Positions 43,801 through 55,033 are shown, numbered from the stretch's first letter. The stretch is 64,000 nucleotides of DNA from Aureobasidium sp. EXF-3400 (GCA_024195585.1 SWBL01000151.1:50942-114941); one strand, 5' to 3'. Notes: generated from the sequence alone by a model not told the origin. Program-made: numbers and translations.

Positions 43801-45098
43801 TTGACACGCTGCTTCCACATGTCTTCGGTTCCTTGTAGTTTGATATGATGGAGTGCTTTGATCATTTCTTCAATCACACGGTCTTTTTGGTCCCGTGTCT
43901 TTCGAAGCTGTTTTTGTGCTGTTCTCCGTCTCCTGACGATGAGGTTGTTCATGGGTATGCTTGCCAGAGTGACGAGCAACGTGATCAGCATACCTCGCCA
44001 GCCCCGTAACTTTTGAATGAAGGCAAGTGCCATCAAGAATTGAATCACAGAAAGAGGAAGTATATAGTGTATCGCGGCGAACTTGCTAATAGTAGTCGCG
44101 TCTGAGGTCAAAAGAGAGTTCACAGGTGGTGGCCGAACCTCGCCAGGTTGTTGTGGAGAACCCCTGGTATTTTCTACGGCGGTAGTCCTGAGTAACTTCC
44201 GATAGACGGCTGTGATAAGCTGTGCTCGAATTGGAATGCCCAGCTCCGACCATTGGATCCAGTTCTGGTGATAGTGGACGACGGTTTCGCATGTTGAGGA
44301 CAAAGCGATGCCAAACAACCATGCCCATGCATCTTGGAATTTACTATTCTCAAGACAAGCAACTAGTCGCATGACGCAGTACGGAGAGCCAAAGGTAAGT
44401 AATGTTCGGAGAATGGTCAAGATCCACTGTTTGGCAATTACATGCACACGTTGGGCGAAAATTTGAGCTAACAAAGTTTGGGTAGACTCGCCTAGAAGTA
44501 GTTGGGTCCTAGACCGAGTGTTGTGGTTGAGGGCAGGCAAGGCACTGAGCTTGGATGTCCTGCCTGCGATGTGGATGGCTTCTCTGGACCAAGTCATCGA
44601 ACATCGGGAGATGATGGATGAATTGCTCTCAGCGTCCACCGCATTGCCATCTTCTAAGAATAGGTATGGTGTACGACGGATTGACAGTGATGCAAAGACC
44701 GTTGCTGCAGCTGACAGCAACAAGATCGGGCGCGCGAAGAATGTTTTGGCTTGAATGTTGGCACATAATTGATGTACTAGAGCCAAGGTCGCAAGGAATG
44801 CTTGCCTGACTCCTGCTCGATATACTGCCTGAGGCTCATGATCTGTATTCAAGCTCAGGCTGTGGTATGCGACCAGAAACTAGTGCCGGTCAATTCCACT
44901 CTAGGAGGTAGATCGTGTCAATTTTCTCACCCAGTAAGTGTTGTTCCAAATGCTCGGTGCGCTTGAGATATTGACGAGAATGCCAAACAAAGAGAAGACT
45001 GTTATAGCAGTAGTGACTGTCTTGATATGATTTTCGTATTGAGCTTGAGATTGCTTGCTGGCAAGGCCATCTTTGTCTTTATAGAGCTGAGCAGACAT
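40819..45098 (-). CDS. ABCC-type (MRP-like) full ABC transporter
   Basis: ATP-driven exporter with two membrane domains and two nucleotide-binding domains, 1393 aa. Exons are 45098-44931, 44879-42187 and 42139-40819, with introns of 51 and 47 nt. NBD1 has Walker A HGDTGSGKSLM, signature VSGGQRARISLARAL and Walker B ILMDDILSALD; its catalytic Glu is Asp, as is usual for ABCC proteins. NBD2 has Walker A GRTGAGKSTLLLALL, a variant signature ENISHGQRQLLCLTR and Walker B LIILDEATSAVD. The second membrane domain starts with DLIQRFSSDSQAMDDRL. The N-terminal extra membrane domain is short. Vacuolar or plasma-membrane location is possible. It is fully open and next to a decayed terpenoid gene group, which suggests a metabolite exporter that outlived its cluster or has its own role. 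Confidence 0.93.
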
Positions 45099-45889
45099 GG
45101 GCGCAAGCAGAGAAAATCAGGCTGACACGAGGATGTGGTGAGGAGTTGCATATGACATGGAACACGTGGCCTAAGCTTGAAGAGAGCCGACGGGTTTTGG
45201 ATACATATACAAGACATGTACAGTCGGAATGATAGACAGTACCAGCGAAAGACATCTGCGCTAGATCCTGCGCCCGAAAGACGTTGGAAACACCTGCCAG
45301 TTTTGACCGAAATGCGGGGCTCGTTACCTGTTTCGACTGCCAACTGGGAATCTCAACTTGATGCGTCTTATATGCTCGCCTATTTTGCCCGTAGATAAGC
45401 AGACGACTGTGCTTATCCGTGCCGACATCCGGATCCGAGAGGTCAAGTTGCAAGCCAAGCTACTTCAAGATAGAAACAAGCCTTGCTAAGCATAGGCTGG
45501 CTCGGAGCGCAGAACAGATAAGCAACTTTCACCGCTTGAACTTGCAGTTCTGGAAAGATTTCATGCGCGACCGACTTGCTGCCAAAGTCAACTTGCCGAG
45601 TACCTTGAGTGGTAAAGAAGTCCACGGAGAGAAACACCTTGAATGATCAACGGGAAAATTGAAGAACAAATATGTTGATAGTCAAAACGATGATTGATAA
45701 ATTAAGTGACAAGAAGAGCAAGAGTAAAACCATGCAAAACCCCAAACCTTGCAACCATGAAACCCAGAGAAGATACGAAATCCCTTACCATTATAGTCAA
45801 AAAGCGCCCGTTTTGACCAAGTCACTCCATCATATCACTGTACCACAACAATCTTTGACCATCTGTGTCCATCACTGAACAGTCATCTC
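45099..45889. other. no gene seen
   Basis: A 791-base stretch with the ABC transporter promoter and the 3' flank of the GPI protein. Short ORFs here have no features. Confidence 0.45.
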
Positions 45890-48436
45890 TTACATCATCA
45901 AAGCACCGAACAGAGCGGCAGCGGCACCGACAACCATGCCGGGAGCTGCCATCGAAGCAGCACCAGTGAAGATGGCCATGGTGGATGAGCTGGTGCCGGA
46001 AGCAGCGGTGGCGGTCTTGGTCGAGGTCTGGCAAGCGCCGTTGCTGCAAGAGACGGCGACGTAGGCGTTGGTGCCGGGGGTGCCGTTGCTCGAAGAGCCA
46101 GAAGCGGGAGCACCGGCAGCGTTGGAGCCAGCAGCATTGCCAGCAGGGGTGTTAGCACCAGAGGTGTTCGAGCCAGCAGCGTTCGAGCCGGCAGCAGATG
46201 AGCCGGTTGCGGCGTTGCCAGATGCCTGAGCGCCAGCTGCCTGGGTGGTGCCGATGATGATGTTGCCGTTGACAGTAGATGTGTAAGTGCTGACAGCAGG
46301 GCAGCTGGTGGTGGTAGTGTAGACATTGCCATTGCTGGTGTAGACGATGGTTGAGACGACGGGGGCGTTTGAGCCAGAAGATCCGTTGGAGCCAGAGTTG
46401 GCAGCGTTTCCGTTCTGGCCAACAACAGCGACGTTTGAGCTGGAGCCAGAGCCGTTCGAGACGTAAGAAGAACCAGAACCGGAGTTCGAGCCAGAGCCGT
46501 TTGCAGCAGCAAGAGCAGAAGCCTCAGCAGCAGGGCAGACAGTGGTGTAGGCAACAATGACATCGGTGGTGGTGGAAGCACCGTTTCTCAGGGGGCAGTC
46601 GGTGACAGTAGGAGCGCAGGAGTAGATGGTTGAAACCGAAGTGCTGTAGAGAGTAGCGGTCACAAGGCCAGTTGCATCAGCACCGCCCATACCAGCGCTG
46701 GCAGCTCCAGTAGCGGCAGCACCGCCAGCAATGGCAGAGGAAGCAGCAGCCGAGCCAGGGACAACCGGGGATGCAGCAACACCGGCACCACAGGCAACAC
46801 CAGATCTGTCGTCCGAAACGCTGGACTCGTAGAGAGCGAAGGTGACACCAGGGTCAGTCATGCGAGTATCGAGCTCAACACAGCGGTAGAACGAGCAAGT
46901 AGCGGTATCCTCATCGAAAGCAGTTCCCTTGCAAGTGACATCTTCGGCACATGCAGTGACACAGCCGTCGAATGTCTGGGCTTGTCTCTTGGCCAAGCCA
47001 AGGTTGACGTCGAGGGTAACACCGAGGTATGTGGTGTTGTACTGAATGCTGAAGGTGACTCCGTCGACAGTGATCGAGGTTGGCAGAGCAGATGCTGCGG
47101 CGCTTGTTGCAGAAGGCGAAGTTGCGGAAGCCGAGCTGTTGGAAGGAGAGCCAGTTCTGGAAGCAATGGCAGTAGGGAGGCTAGAAAGCTCGCTGATGAC
47201 ACTGGAAGGAAGTCCACTGAGGATGCTGGAGATGACACTGGAGGGAAGACCAGTAAGCACGGTCGAGGGGTTGGCAGTCGATGCACCCGAGGGCAAGAGG
47301 CTGGTAGGAAGACCGCTGAGAATGCTGGAGACGACATTCGAAGGAAGCTCGGTCAAAACACCAGTAGGCAGAGTGGTAGGAACGGAACCAGCACCAAGAG
47401 CACTGGACAAGACACCGGAAGGCAACTCGCTCAGAATGCTGGAGACAACATTACCGGGAAGATCAGTGAGGATGCCGGTAGGGATTGCGGCTGGGACACT
47501 GCCAAGGAGACTTGAGACGAGACCGGTGGGCAACTCGGACAAGATGCTGGAAACAACAGCAGTGGGCAGGTCGGTCAGGATACCGGTGGGAAGAGCGGAG
47601 GTAAGGCCACCGAGATCAGAAGTAACACCACCGACGAGGGAAGTGACACCACCAACGATACCAGTGGCGTCCGAGATGATGGGCGTGATGATGGCGCCAG
47701 CGTCGGAGGTCAAAGTTCCAACAAGGCCTGTGGCATCCGAGATAATGGGCGTGATGATGGCGCCAGCGTCGGAGGTCAAAGTTCCAACAAGGCCGGTGGC
47801 TTCCGTGACGATAGAGCCTACATCGGAGGTCAAAGTTCCAACAAGACCGGTTGCTTGAGAGACAATAGGCGTGACGAGAGCGCCAGCGTCGGAGGTCACA
47901 GTTCCAACAAGACCAGTGGCGTCCGTGGCGACAGCGCCTGCAGCGGAGGTTGCAGCTCCGGCGAGAGAGGTGACCTCTGGAACGATTGAAGAGGCAATGG
48001 AGCCTACAGCGGAGGTTGCACCGGCAACGTCGGTTGCAGCGCCCGAGACGATGGCAGAGATCTCAGACAGAACGCTGGAGGGCACGACAGTTCCGGCGGC
48101 AGAGGTGATGTCACCTACGGCACTGCCAACATCTCCTCCACCTGCAACGCTTGTGATGGCAGCAGCCGCGGCGCCGGCGGCCCCAGTGGTTCCGAGGGCA
48201 GCAGTGATTTCAGAGACGGCACTGGACACAATGCTGGTGGCAGCCGAAACAGCACCACCGACGTCGCTAGTTACGGTGTTGACGTCGCCAGTCAAAGTGT
48301 TGACAAGACTACTAGCACCACCGACTAGGCTGGATGCACCACCAACCGCATTGCTAACAATGTTGAACTGGGCATTAGCACCTCCGGCGAAGTAAACACC
48401 GGCAGCTCCGAGAGCGACCATTCTGTAGGAAACCAT
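45890..48436 (-). CDS. repeat-rich GPI-anchored cell-surface protein
   Basis: Intronless, 848 aa from the ATG at 48436; the frame is open further up but that part is leader. A signal peptide (MVALGAAGVYFAGGANAQF) is followed by an Ala/Ser/Thr/Val/Gly-rich body. The body has two repeat zones: units like GLVGTLTSDAGAIITPIISD (22 aa) around residues 200-265, then units around LPTGILTDLPTAVVSSIL (about 35 aa) to residue 430. A cysteine-containing PAN/apple-like module (FDGCVTACAEDVTCKGTAF) lies near 490-530. A Ser/Gly/Asn-rich stalk follows and a C-terminal GPI signal ends AAAALFGALMM. Such proteins are cross-linked in the wall or displayed as adhesins. Strong codon bias makes long shadow ORFs on the other strand. 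Confidence 0.88.
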   Translation of the reverse strand: MVSYRMVALGAAGVYFAGGANAQFNIVSNAVGGASSLVGGASSLVNTLTGDVNTVTSDVGGAVSAATSIVSSAVSEITAALGTTGAAGAAAAAITSVAGGGDVGSAVGDITSAAGTVVPSSVLSEISAIVSGAATDVAGATSAVGSIASSIVPEVTSLAGAATSAAGAVATDATGLVGTVTSDAGALVTPIVSQATGLVGTLTSDVGSIVTEATGLVGTLTSDAGAIITPIISDATGLVGTLTSDAGAIITPIISDATGIVGGVTSLVGGVTSDLGGLTSALPTGILTDLPTAVVSSILSELPTGLVSSLLGSVPAAIPTGILTDLPGNVVSSILSELPSGVLSSALGAGSVPTTLPTGVLTELPSNVVSSILSGLPTSLLPSGASTANPSTVLTGLPSSVISSILSGLPSSVISELSSLPTAIASRTGSPSNSSASATSPSATSAAASALPTSITVDGVTFSIQYNTTYLGVTLDVNLGLAKRQAQTFDGCVTACAEDVTCKGTAFDEDTATCSFYRCVELDTRMTDPGVTFALYESSVSDDRSGVACGAGVAASPVVPGSAAASSAIAGGAAATGAASAGMGGADATGLVTATLYSTSVSTIYSCAPTVTDCPLRNGASTTTDVIVAYTTVCPAAEASALAAANGSGSNSGSGSSYVSNGSGSSSNVAVVGQNGNAANSGSNGSSGSNAPVVSTIVYTSNGNVYTTTTSCPAVSTYTSTVNGNIIIGTTQAAGAQASGNAATGSSAAGSNAAGSNTSGANTPAGNAAGSNAAGAPASGSSSNGTPGTNAYVAVSCSNGACQTSTKTATAASGTSSSTMAIFTGAASMAAPGMVVGAAAALFGALMM
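47600..47960. repeat. 33/66-nt tandem repeats inside the GPI-protein gene
   Basis: The core gcgtcggaggtcaaagttcc recurs with 66-base spacing near 47700 and 47766, and a related tcggaggtcaaagttccaac appears near 47823. Degenerate half units of 33 bases extend both ways. Two neighbouring 66-base copies are almost identical at the DNA level, including third codon positions, which indicates recent duplication or gene conversion. Confidence 0.8.
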
Positions 48437-49910
48437 GGTTGCAAGATTAGAAGGTTGATTAGAAGAACTAAAAGAATGTGGGTCCCAGTTGTGTAGGGGA
48501 TTGAATGAGTGGATGAGTGAGTCGATGATGAGAATGAGAAGGTAGAACAAGGCTGCTGGAAGAATACTTATACCATTCTTCGTCCTACCGACAATACGAA
48601 ATGATGTTTGGATCACAGATGTTGATGGCCAACAACGAGCGGACATGAACATAGGAGACTCACAGTTGATTGCAACTTACCTGTCAAGCAACGACTATGC
48701 AATCTCCAGAGATTTCCGATGATCAAAGCGGTTGTTGTTGTGTCTGGCTGCAGTATCATAGAGTGATGCCCCTTCTCACAAGGAGAGACAGGTGCAGAAC
48801 AAAGGCTGGATTGGACGGAATTGGACAAATCGTCCGTCGAGGCCGTTCCAGCAGAAGAGAAGGAGTTGACAGTTTGATGCGCGAGAGACAAGCCTCTTAC
48901 GAAAAGCAGGCTTCAAGTTCAGGTTGCGCAATTCGCGAGCAAGTCCGAATTGTCCGTCGTCTCTCCTGCATGAGTTGAGGTTCGAGATGTATGCGGTCAC
49001 AGCGGCTCTGGGGACACGAAGGATTCCTGGGCGCGGACAATGGGGATTTTGTACAACGACCGAGGACGTCCGAAGTCTTGGAGCTCCTGCATGGCGTTGT
49101 ACATGATGGCTGTACACACGGCTGGCCGATCTGGATGCAGCGGGAAGAACCCCATGATCGACGAGTGGAGATTAAGCAAACGCATAAGTCGATGAACTAT
49201 GATATCAAATGCTTGTGGTTTACAACAACTGTGGTGTTTGTGATTGGAGACCAAGCATTGCTGGCCAGGAGGATCTGGAGGAAGTTGGAAGGATCGCGTC
49301 CAAGGGTCGCGACCGTTGAGATTCATTCGGTTGACTCGGCAGGGGCGATTACCGAAGATGATCCGATAAGCTGTTGCTGCCAGACAAACCCTGGCATGAT
49401 AGTTTGCGCTCTCCAATTGCCTCAAATTCAGTATACGCCTAATGCTAAGACTAGATCTATGCAGGTTTAGGATGGTGATGACTATCAAAAAGAACAATGA
49501 TTGATCTGACCTGGTTTACCAAATGTTGGGAGGATAGCGAACAAAGTTACGCTTTTTGTGTTTGACGACAAGGACTGAGCACTCGACAACCAGACTCCCA
49601 CGAGATTATGTCTCGATGATGCAACTTTAAGAAAGTTGAAAAGAGAGACTCTGCATTCTATATGTGTTTGTCTGTTAAAATACATTTCTTCATAGGCAGC
49701 TCTACTGATGACGAGAGGGTCGATGGTGAAGCAAGAGACGTTCAAAGCGAAAGCGACAAAACCTTGATGTTCTGGACCCCGCAGGCGAAAAAAGCTTGAG
49801 CGATGGAGGAGGCGCCCCCACACTTCGGAAGGCACAGATGGAAAATCCCAAGGCAGGCAAAGGGAAGAAGGCACAGTCGTTCCTTCCTGAAAGCAACGAA
49901 CACCGTCACG
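48437..49910. other. gene-free stretch
   Basis: About 1.47 kb between two genes that start outward (GPI protein on -, dioxygenase on +). It contains the two promoters. ORFs of 130-170 codons on both strands (for example 48991-49470 +) show no domain, no signal peptide and no splice partner. Confidence 0.45.
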
Positions 49911-51368
49911 ATGGGCAAGAGAAAGCGCAACACACAGGCAGCAGCGCCGCAGAAGCAACAGAAACCATCAGACCTGCCGACACCCAACGACAGCGATGAG
50001 GGCCCTCTGGAGAACGTGTCGCACATCAGCGCCGTCACATCGACCGAAGAACTCGAATTGACTGTCGACACGCTGCGCACCCTGTCGCAATACCCGGGCC
50101 TGATCAAGTCCAAGGCGTGCAAGGATCTACGAGCGGCCGTCTACGACTTCCGACAGGCATGCAATACGGGTGTCAACTCGGCCAGCGAGGGCACCGACCT
50201 GACCGCCCGCATCTCGGCCGCCCTGACCGACGCCAAATACACCGACGCCCTCATTCTCCTCGCCGAGATGCGCATCCGTGGCGAAACTCCAAAGCTCGGC
50301 GCCCTGTGCCGGTGGGTGCGCGACCTGGACGTTGTCAGTGGCTTGTCCATGCAGCCCGAGGGTGTCAGCAAAGTCGTCGTGCCTCGCTCGCACAGAGACA
50401 AGGAGCTGCTGCGTGTCCTCGACGCCGTCCTCAGAGTCACTGGTCCCACCGACACAAACACCAAAGACGCCCTTGACTCGGCCAATCCCATCGCCCTCCA
50501 GCAAGTCTGGAACCTCCGGGGAGACAAGACGCCCATCCAGACACGCCAGAGCGTCGTCGAAAAGTCCATCTTCGCCAACTGTCCCAAAGACCTGCGCGAC
50601 CGCTTCCGCATCATCGAGACAACCACAGGCCCTAACCGCAAGCCCCCGAACCTCCACCCCGCCGTCCTCTACGCCTCGCAAGACGATGCCATCCTGCTTG
50701 GCGACGCTCCCAAGACGACCGTTTTCAAGCACCCCGTCGTGCCCAACCTCCGCCTGATTAAGGACGTCCTCACTCCCGCCGAGTGCACTAGTATCATTGC
50801 CGCCGCCGAGACGATCGAGTTCATTCCCGATGCACCAATCCGTGACGACGGGCAAGAGACGAGCATCTTGGCGCACAACTTCTACTGGATCGCCGACCAG
50901 GCCTTCCACGACAAGCTTTGGGAGAGAGTGCGTCCCTACGTGCCAGAAGAGTCGCAGGGTCGCAAGGTCCGTGGCATCAACCGCAGGTTCAGAGTGTATC
51001 GCTACGTGCCTGGCGCAGAATATAGGTGCCACATTGACGGCGCTTGGCCTCCTTCGGGCATCGACCCCGTCACCGACAAGTACCAGTACGACTCGTCTCC
51101 TGCAGACGCCCGCCAGTCGTCCCTCTACACTTTCCTGATCTACCTCAACGACGAGTTTGAGGGTGGCGAGACTTCCTTCTTCATCCCCAGCGTCCGCGAA
51201 GGCGTCATGAACGCATACCCCGTCAAACCCATCATGGGAAGTGTCGCCGTTTTCCCTCACGGTGAGGCACAAGGCGCTCTCCTGCACGAAGGAACTGGCG
51301 TGACAAAGGGCGCGAAGTACATTATCCGCACCGATGTCGAGTATGATGTTGTCGCTTCTACAAACTGA
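49911..51368 (+). CDS. prolyl-4-hydroxylase-like 2OG/Fe(II) dioxygenase
   Basis: Intronless, 485 aa from the ATG at 49911; the start MGKRKRNTQ is a basic, nuclear-type signal. The first 270 residues form a helical domain without a recognised family (ELELTVDTLRTLSQYPGLIK). The C-terminal catalytic domain carries VYRYVPGAEYRCHIDGAWPP (iron ligands His and Asp), the YLNDEFEGGETSFF strand typical of the P4H alpha fold, and LLHEGTGVTKGAKYIIRTDV with the distal His and the 2-oxoglutarate-binding Lys. It is GC-rich with strong codon bias, so it is probably well expressed. The family is conserved in many fungi; the substrate is unknown (protein prolyl or nucleic-acid hydroxylation are options). Confidence 0.88.
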   Translation: MGKRKRNTQAAAPQKQQKPSDLPTPNDSDEGPLENVSHISAVTSTEELELTVDTLRTLSQYPGLIKSKACKDLRAAVYDFRQACNTGVNSASEGTDLTARISAALTDAKYTDALILLAEMRIRGETPKLGALCRWVRDLDVVSGLSMQPEGVSKVVVPRSHRDKELLRVLDAVLRVTGPTDTNTKDALDSANPIALQQVWNLRGDKTPIQTRQSVVEKSIFANCPKDLRDRFRIIETTTGPNRKPPNLHPAVLYASQDDAILLGDAPKTTVFKHPVVPNLRLIKDVLTPAECTSIIAAAETIEFIPDAPIRDDGQETSILAHNFYWIADQAFHDKLWERVRPYVPEESQGRKVRGINRRFRVYRYVPGAEYRCHIDGAWPPSGIDPVTDKYQYDSSPADARQSSLYTFLIYLNDEFEGGETSFFIPSVREGVMNAYPVKPIMGSVAVFPHGEAQGALLHEGTGVTKGAKYIIRTDVEYDVVASTN

Positions 51369-52457
51369 TTTTGTTCTTTGTCAAATCTGGCGCTCTGCAT
51401 GGGTTGGTGTTGGACACAAACACAAAATTGTACATTTTCTTCGATATGACCAGATTGACACGACATGTAGGTACGAAAATTGCAATCGCCGAGTCTTCTT
51501 TTTCCGGATTAGGGATATAGGAAGCATACTATTTACTACTTATTATTCAGAGGCGTTTCAAGGTTCGAGAAAGTCCCCGCCGAGATTTATTAGTTCATGT
51601 CCGATTTAGTTAGCTTCGGACGGTGGCAGGTCCTGACTTTCCATGCGAATACAATGGACCAAGAGCTACAGGCAACAGCTCGTGCCATACTTGACATCTC
51701 TGCAACTCTGTCTTCGAGCCCCTGCATTGCTGCTTAGGGCTCTTTCGCACTCGGGCTACACGTGTTCGGGTAGTCACCCACTTTCCGATAGATTACGCGA
51801 CCGAACAATGCCACACTATCTGCACCGATCCTGTCTATGCGGCATGCGACTGGAAGTGCAAGGAAGCTGATATGCGCACGGCGCATCAACAACTGCAAGT
51901 CTTGTTTCCCGTCTAGAACGGTTTCATCGGGGTCTCTTGCACGCATGCGATCCGCAATCTGCGCTCTAAACACCGATCTAGAGCCAATAGACCAAAACGA
52001 GATATCAGATCGTGACCGCTTCATCGATCTGCAGTTTCACATACGTCCGCAACTACATCCCACAACTCCAAGGTTCATGCGCTAGTGAACATGACAAGTT
52101 CTTGAGAACACCACATCGTATTCCTAATCCGTCCCTCGTCCAATTGTGGGTCCTGACGTCCGGCCTCTTGATGGTGCTGCCTTTCAAAACTGGGCAAAAT
52201 TTCTTATCCTCTGCTCATTTGTCTCCTGTCAATGAGGCCCCTGACGACCATGGTCATGACACGATACCTGCCCCAGACTACCAACCTCGACACCAGAATA
52301 ACCTAGCCGAAATTCCCTCGAATCTCCGAGTAGGCTTTGTTGGTCTCCCGCTGCTGCCTCTGATGAGGAAGAGGAAACCTTTAGGCTCCTCGGAAAGGCA
52401 AAGAAGATTGTACAGTTCCGAATCTCGATCAGGTTTTTTAAGATTTTATCAAGATCG
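51369..52457. other. no gene seen
   Basis: A 1.09-kb convergent interval. The long + strand frame at 52012-52800 that overlaps it is a shadow of the secreted-protein gene on the other strand. Confidence 0.45.
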
Positions 52458-53195
52458 CTATCTTGGGACAACTTCCAGCAATGCAAACGCCACGCACGCG
52501 AGTAGAAGACTCAAACATACTCCACTCGCTGTCCCCGCACCCCCCGTGTTTCCATCACTCGGCGCCGTTCCAGACTCGCTTGACGAACAATTGGAAGGAT
52601 TCTGTCCGTTCATGGCGGCCGTGGTGTTGGCAGGATTGCACGTCAATGCCCGTGCCGCCTGTACAGAAGTACTGATGGTGGCCAAGGTTCCACTGATGCC
52701 GCCGCCCGGCGAGTTCGAGTACGGAGTGCACGCCTCCACTGACATGCCTTCCAAGTTGTTGCTATCGCAGTGGCTGAGTATTCCTCGTGTGCAGCGATGA
52801 TTTGGTGTGAAGCCGACGTAGCCTGCAGTGCCGTTGTTGATCGGCCAACTTGATATATGATCGAGGCTGGTGGTGGTCGTCTCGTTGAAGGGAATTCCTA
52901 TCTTTGTCGAGATGAGATTGAATATGGAGGCGGAGGTGCTGCTGGAGTCCGTGGTAATGTTAAGCGTGCGGCTATCGGTGACATAGCCTTCGATGGAAAC
53001 AGAACACTGCGGGGAGGTTGATGGACAGACGACGCCTTTGCTGACGATGATGGTCTCGAGCGCCGGTTGTGTGAAGGTATCTTCAGACCCCTCATACGCG
53101 GACACGGCGTATGTCTCGCAGGAGGCAGCGAGGCATGTTTGTAATTGGGCTAAGCACAAGAGTACAGCATCGACAGTAATGGATCGAGAGAGCAT
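52458..53195 (-). CDS. small secreted protein with GPI-type tail
   Basis: Intronless, 245 aa from the ATG at 53195 (MLSRSITVDAVLLCLAQLQT, signal peptide cleaved near AASCE). The body has about ten cysteines, several N-glycosylation sites (NITT, NETT, NGT, NTT, NCSS) and the block GTAGYVGFTPNHRCTRGILS. A Ser/Gly/Asn-rich linker and a hydrophobic C-terminus (GVCLSLLLACVAFALLEV) indicate a GPI signal. A related block occurs in the broken gene at 55.0-55.6 kb, so this is one of a local family. Function is unknown; a wall protein or apoplastic effector is possible. Confidence 0.75.
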   Translation of the reverse strand: MLSRSITVDAVLLCLAQLQTCLAASCETYAVSAYEGSEDTFTQPALETIIVSKGVVCPSTSPQCSVSIEGYVTDSRTLNITTDSSSTSASIFNLISTKIGIPFNETTTTSLDHISSWPINNGTAGYVGFTPNHRCTRGILSHCDSNNLEGMSVEACTPYSNSPGGGISGTLATISTSVQAARALTCNPANTTAAMNGQNPSNCSSSESGTAPSDGNTGGAGTASGVCLSLLLACVAFALLEVVPR

Positions 53196-54559
53196 GGAGA
53201 CTTGCTGGTTTCGGTAAAGTGGTAAAATGTGCGACTGGGGCATGGAAAAGATAGAGGTATGGTTGCTATTGTGATTGATCTGTGATGATGGCCGACTGCA
53301 GGACTATATCATTGAGTATTACAAGGAAGCCATGACGACAGTGCCCTGCCTGCTTCACTGCCCTGAATTCATGGGTCTTCGCGATCATTCACAATAAGTA
53401 ACGGCCGTATGAGAGCATATGCCGACGTTGCATTCTCTACAGATCCCACGTCCCACACAGTGCTGTAACAGCACTACAATGATAGCCCGTACCCGATCCT
53501 CACCTGCCAATCTTCATGCAGATCCGTCTCGTGGTAGAATGTGGAAACCTAAGGGCAAATTAGCAGATGCACGGTGGTACGCAAGGTTCAGAACTGATGT
53601 TTTTGTTATTAGGATGGTGATGATGTCAACTGAGGTGGCTTATCTACGCAGCGTCGCTAATCGCTCCTTCCAACGGAAGCACCAAGCATGGCATACTATC
53701 GAAGCTTCGTTTGTTATCCCACTTACTGATAGTCGTGGGATGCGACGTAGATCTTGTCAGTTTGAAGCAGGACTTGTTTTGTAAATTGTATCTGGTCTGA
53801 CTAGGCTCGATCATGTGCGTATCCTATTTAGCACTATATGGAACTCAATGGATATCAAGTTACGGTGCTTTTCACCCAAGAGCGGAAGTCCGGGACTTAT
53901 ACATGAACATAAAGCAAAGGGCAAAAGTAGTCCAGATCTGCACAAGCTCCATCAACTATAAAAGAAGCTACGCGAAGACTATTCGGAAAGCAACGCCGGA
54001 TCGTTTGCTTGGCAGTCGGTCGCCCTTCCGGTGACTTCCGGATTAATCGAAATTAGGCCGGGTTGCCGAAAGCTTAGGACTTGTTTACTGTATGCTGCTA
54101 GTCTGTGTCGATCGTGACCAAGACGCTAATCATTAGCTCTCGGTTCACTTAGCACTAAACCGGAGTATGGACCATGTGTGGGCATGCGAGCAGCTAATTT
54201 TTGGCGTCTTGGCCGCGATTATAGGCTTCGACTTTTCACCCATGGAGTCGAGAAGTCGTGCATCCAGTTTTGGTGGGCTTGGCGGATTTCCTTAGCAAAA
54301 GTTGATTCACGACTTCTCGACTCGATGGTGAGATGGTGGAGATCAGATTGTGGGATGCCATGGAGAGCAAGAAATCCACAAAACTTGAAATAATTGACAC
54401 TAGATATATCCCAAGTACCTTGCAGGGCAACCAAAACAACAATGTTCCAGATGTACCAAGACTCAGATAAGCCTGCGCTAACATTCCTTCGTCGTATCTG
54501 TCGTATCACAAACGTTAGTATGCAGTCCAATCTCAAGGCAATATCATGGCGTACCTTGA
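53196..54559. other. gene-free stretch
   Basis: This 1.36-kb interval has a lower GC content than the flanking genes and only short ORFs without features. It begins a 3-kb zone of degenerate coding remnants. Confidence 0.45.
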
Positions 54560-54890
54560 CTAGCGTGGATCGACGGAGATAGCAGCGATGTATTGTACTT
54601 CGGGTGTGGTGATGCACCCATCGCCCGCAAAGTCTTGAGTGAGAGGAACGGTGCAGTCGGCATCAGTGTATGCGTTGAGGAAGAATCCACCGGTGGTGTC
54701 GAAGTATACGCTTTGGTAACCGTGACCCTGAATGGAAGTGTAAGGTAGGCTATCTTGACAAGTGAAGGTATATTCTGGATTGTTCTGTGGTTCCGCTGCA
54801 TCGTGGCAGGCTTGCTAGTAGATATCGGCGGCCCGATAACCATCAGGGGCTGGCTGCATAAGGATGTTTTTGCCTTAGGCAACTACGCTG
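54560..54890 (-). pseudogene. remnant of a cysteine-containing secreted protein
   Basis: One minus-strand frame reads LMQPAPDGYRAADIY, a TAG stop, QACHDAAEPQNNPEYTFTCQ, QSVYFDTTGGFFLNAYTDAD and DFAGDGCITTPEVQYIAAIS before a normal stop at 54562-54560. Four cysteines and the composition fit a small secreted protein. The in-frame TAG in the middle is consistent with a C-to-T change. The signal peptide is not found. I do not recognise the family. Confidence 0.4.
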
Positions 54891-54986
54891 CTGCTAATGG
54901 CGGGTGAGTCAACTAAACCATAGGAATATCATCAGGTCTGACCGTTTCATTTCTTGGTGACAGGGGCCAACGTTTGGTTCGACATC

Positions 54987-55033
54987 GCGCAACCAAATCC
55001 TACTTGCGCAACCAAATCCTACTTGCGCAACCA
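54987..55033. repeat. 19-bp tandem repeat, about 2.5 copies
   Basis: gcgcaaccaaatcctactt occurs at 54987 and 55006, and a partial copy starts at 55025. The copies are identical, so the duplication is recent. It lies at the start of the secreted-protein pseudogene. Confidence 0.85.

Noticed and set aside
47046..48395. Plus-strand ORFs of 270 and 174 codons
   Set aside because: They are antisense shadows of the Ala/Ser/Thr/Val-rich GPI protein; their composition mirrors the repeats.
48991..49497. Overlapping ORFs of 159 (+) and 166 (-) codons
   Set aside because: Neither strand has a recognisable feature; overlapping open frames on both strands suggest chance.
50127..51287. Minus-strand ORF of 386 codons
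   Set aside because: It lies fully antisense to the dioxygenase gene, whose catalytic motifs are unmistakable; it results from GC-rich codon bias.
52012..52800. Plus-strand ORF of 262 codons
   Set aside because: It has no domain and overlaps the minus-strand secreted protein, which has a signal peptide and a GPI tail.
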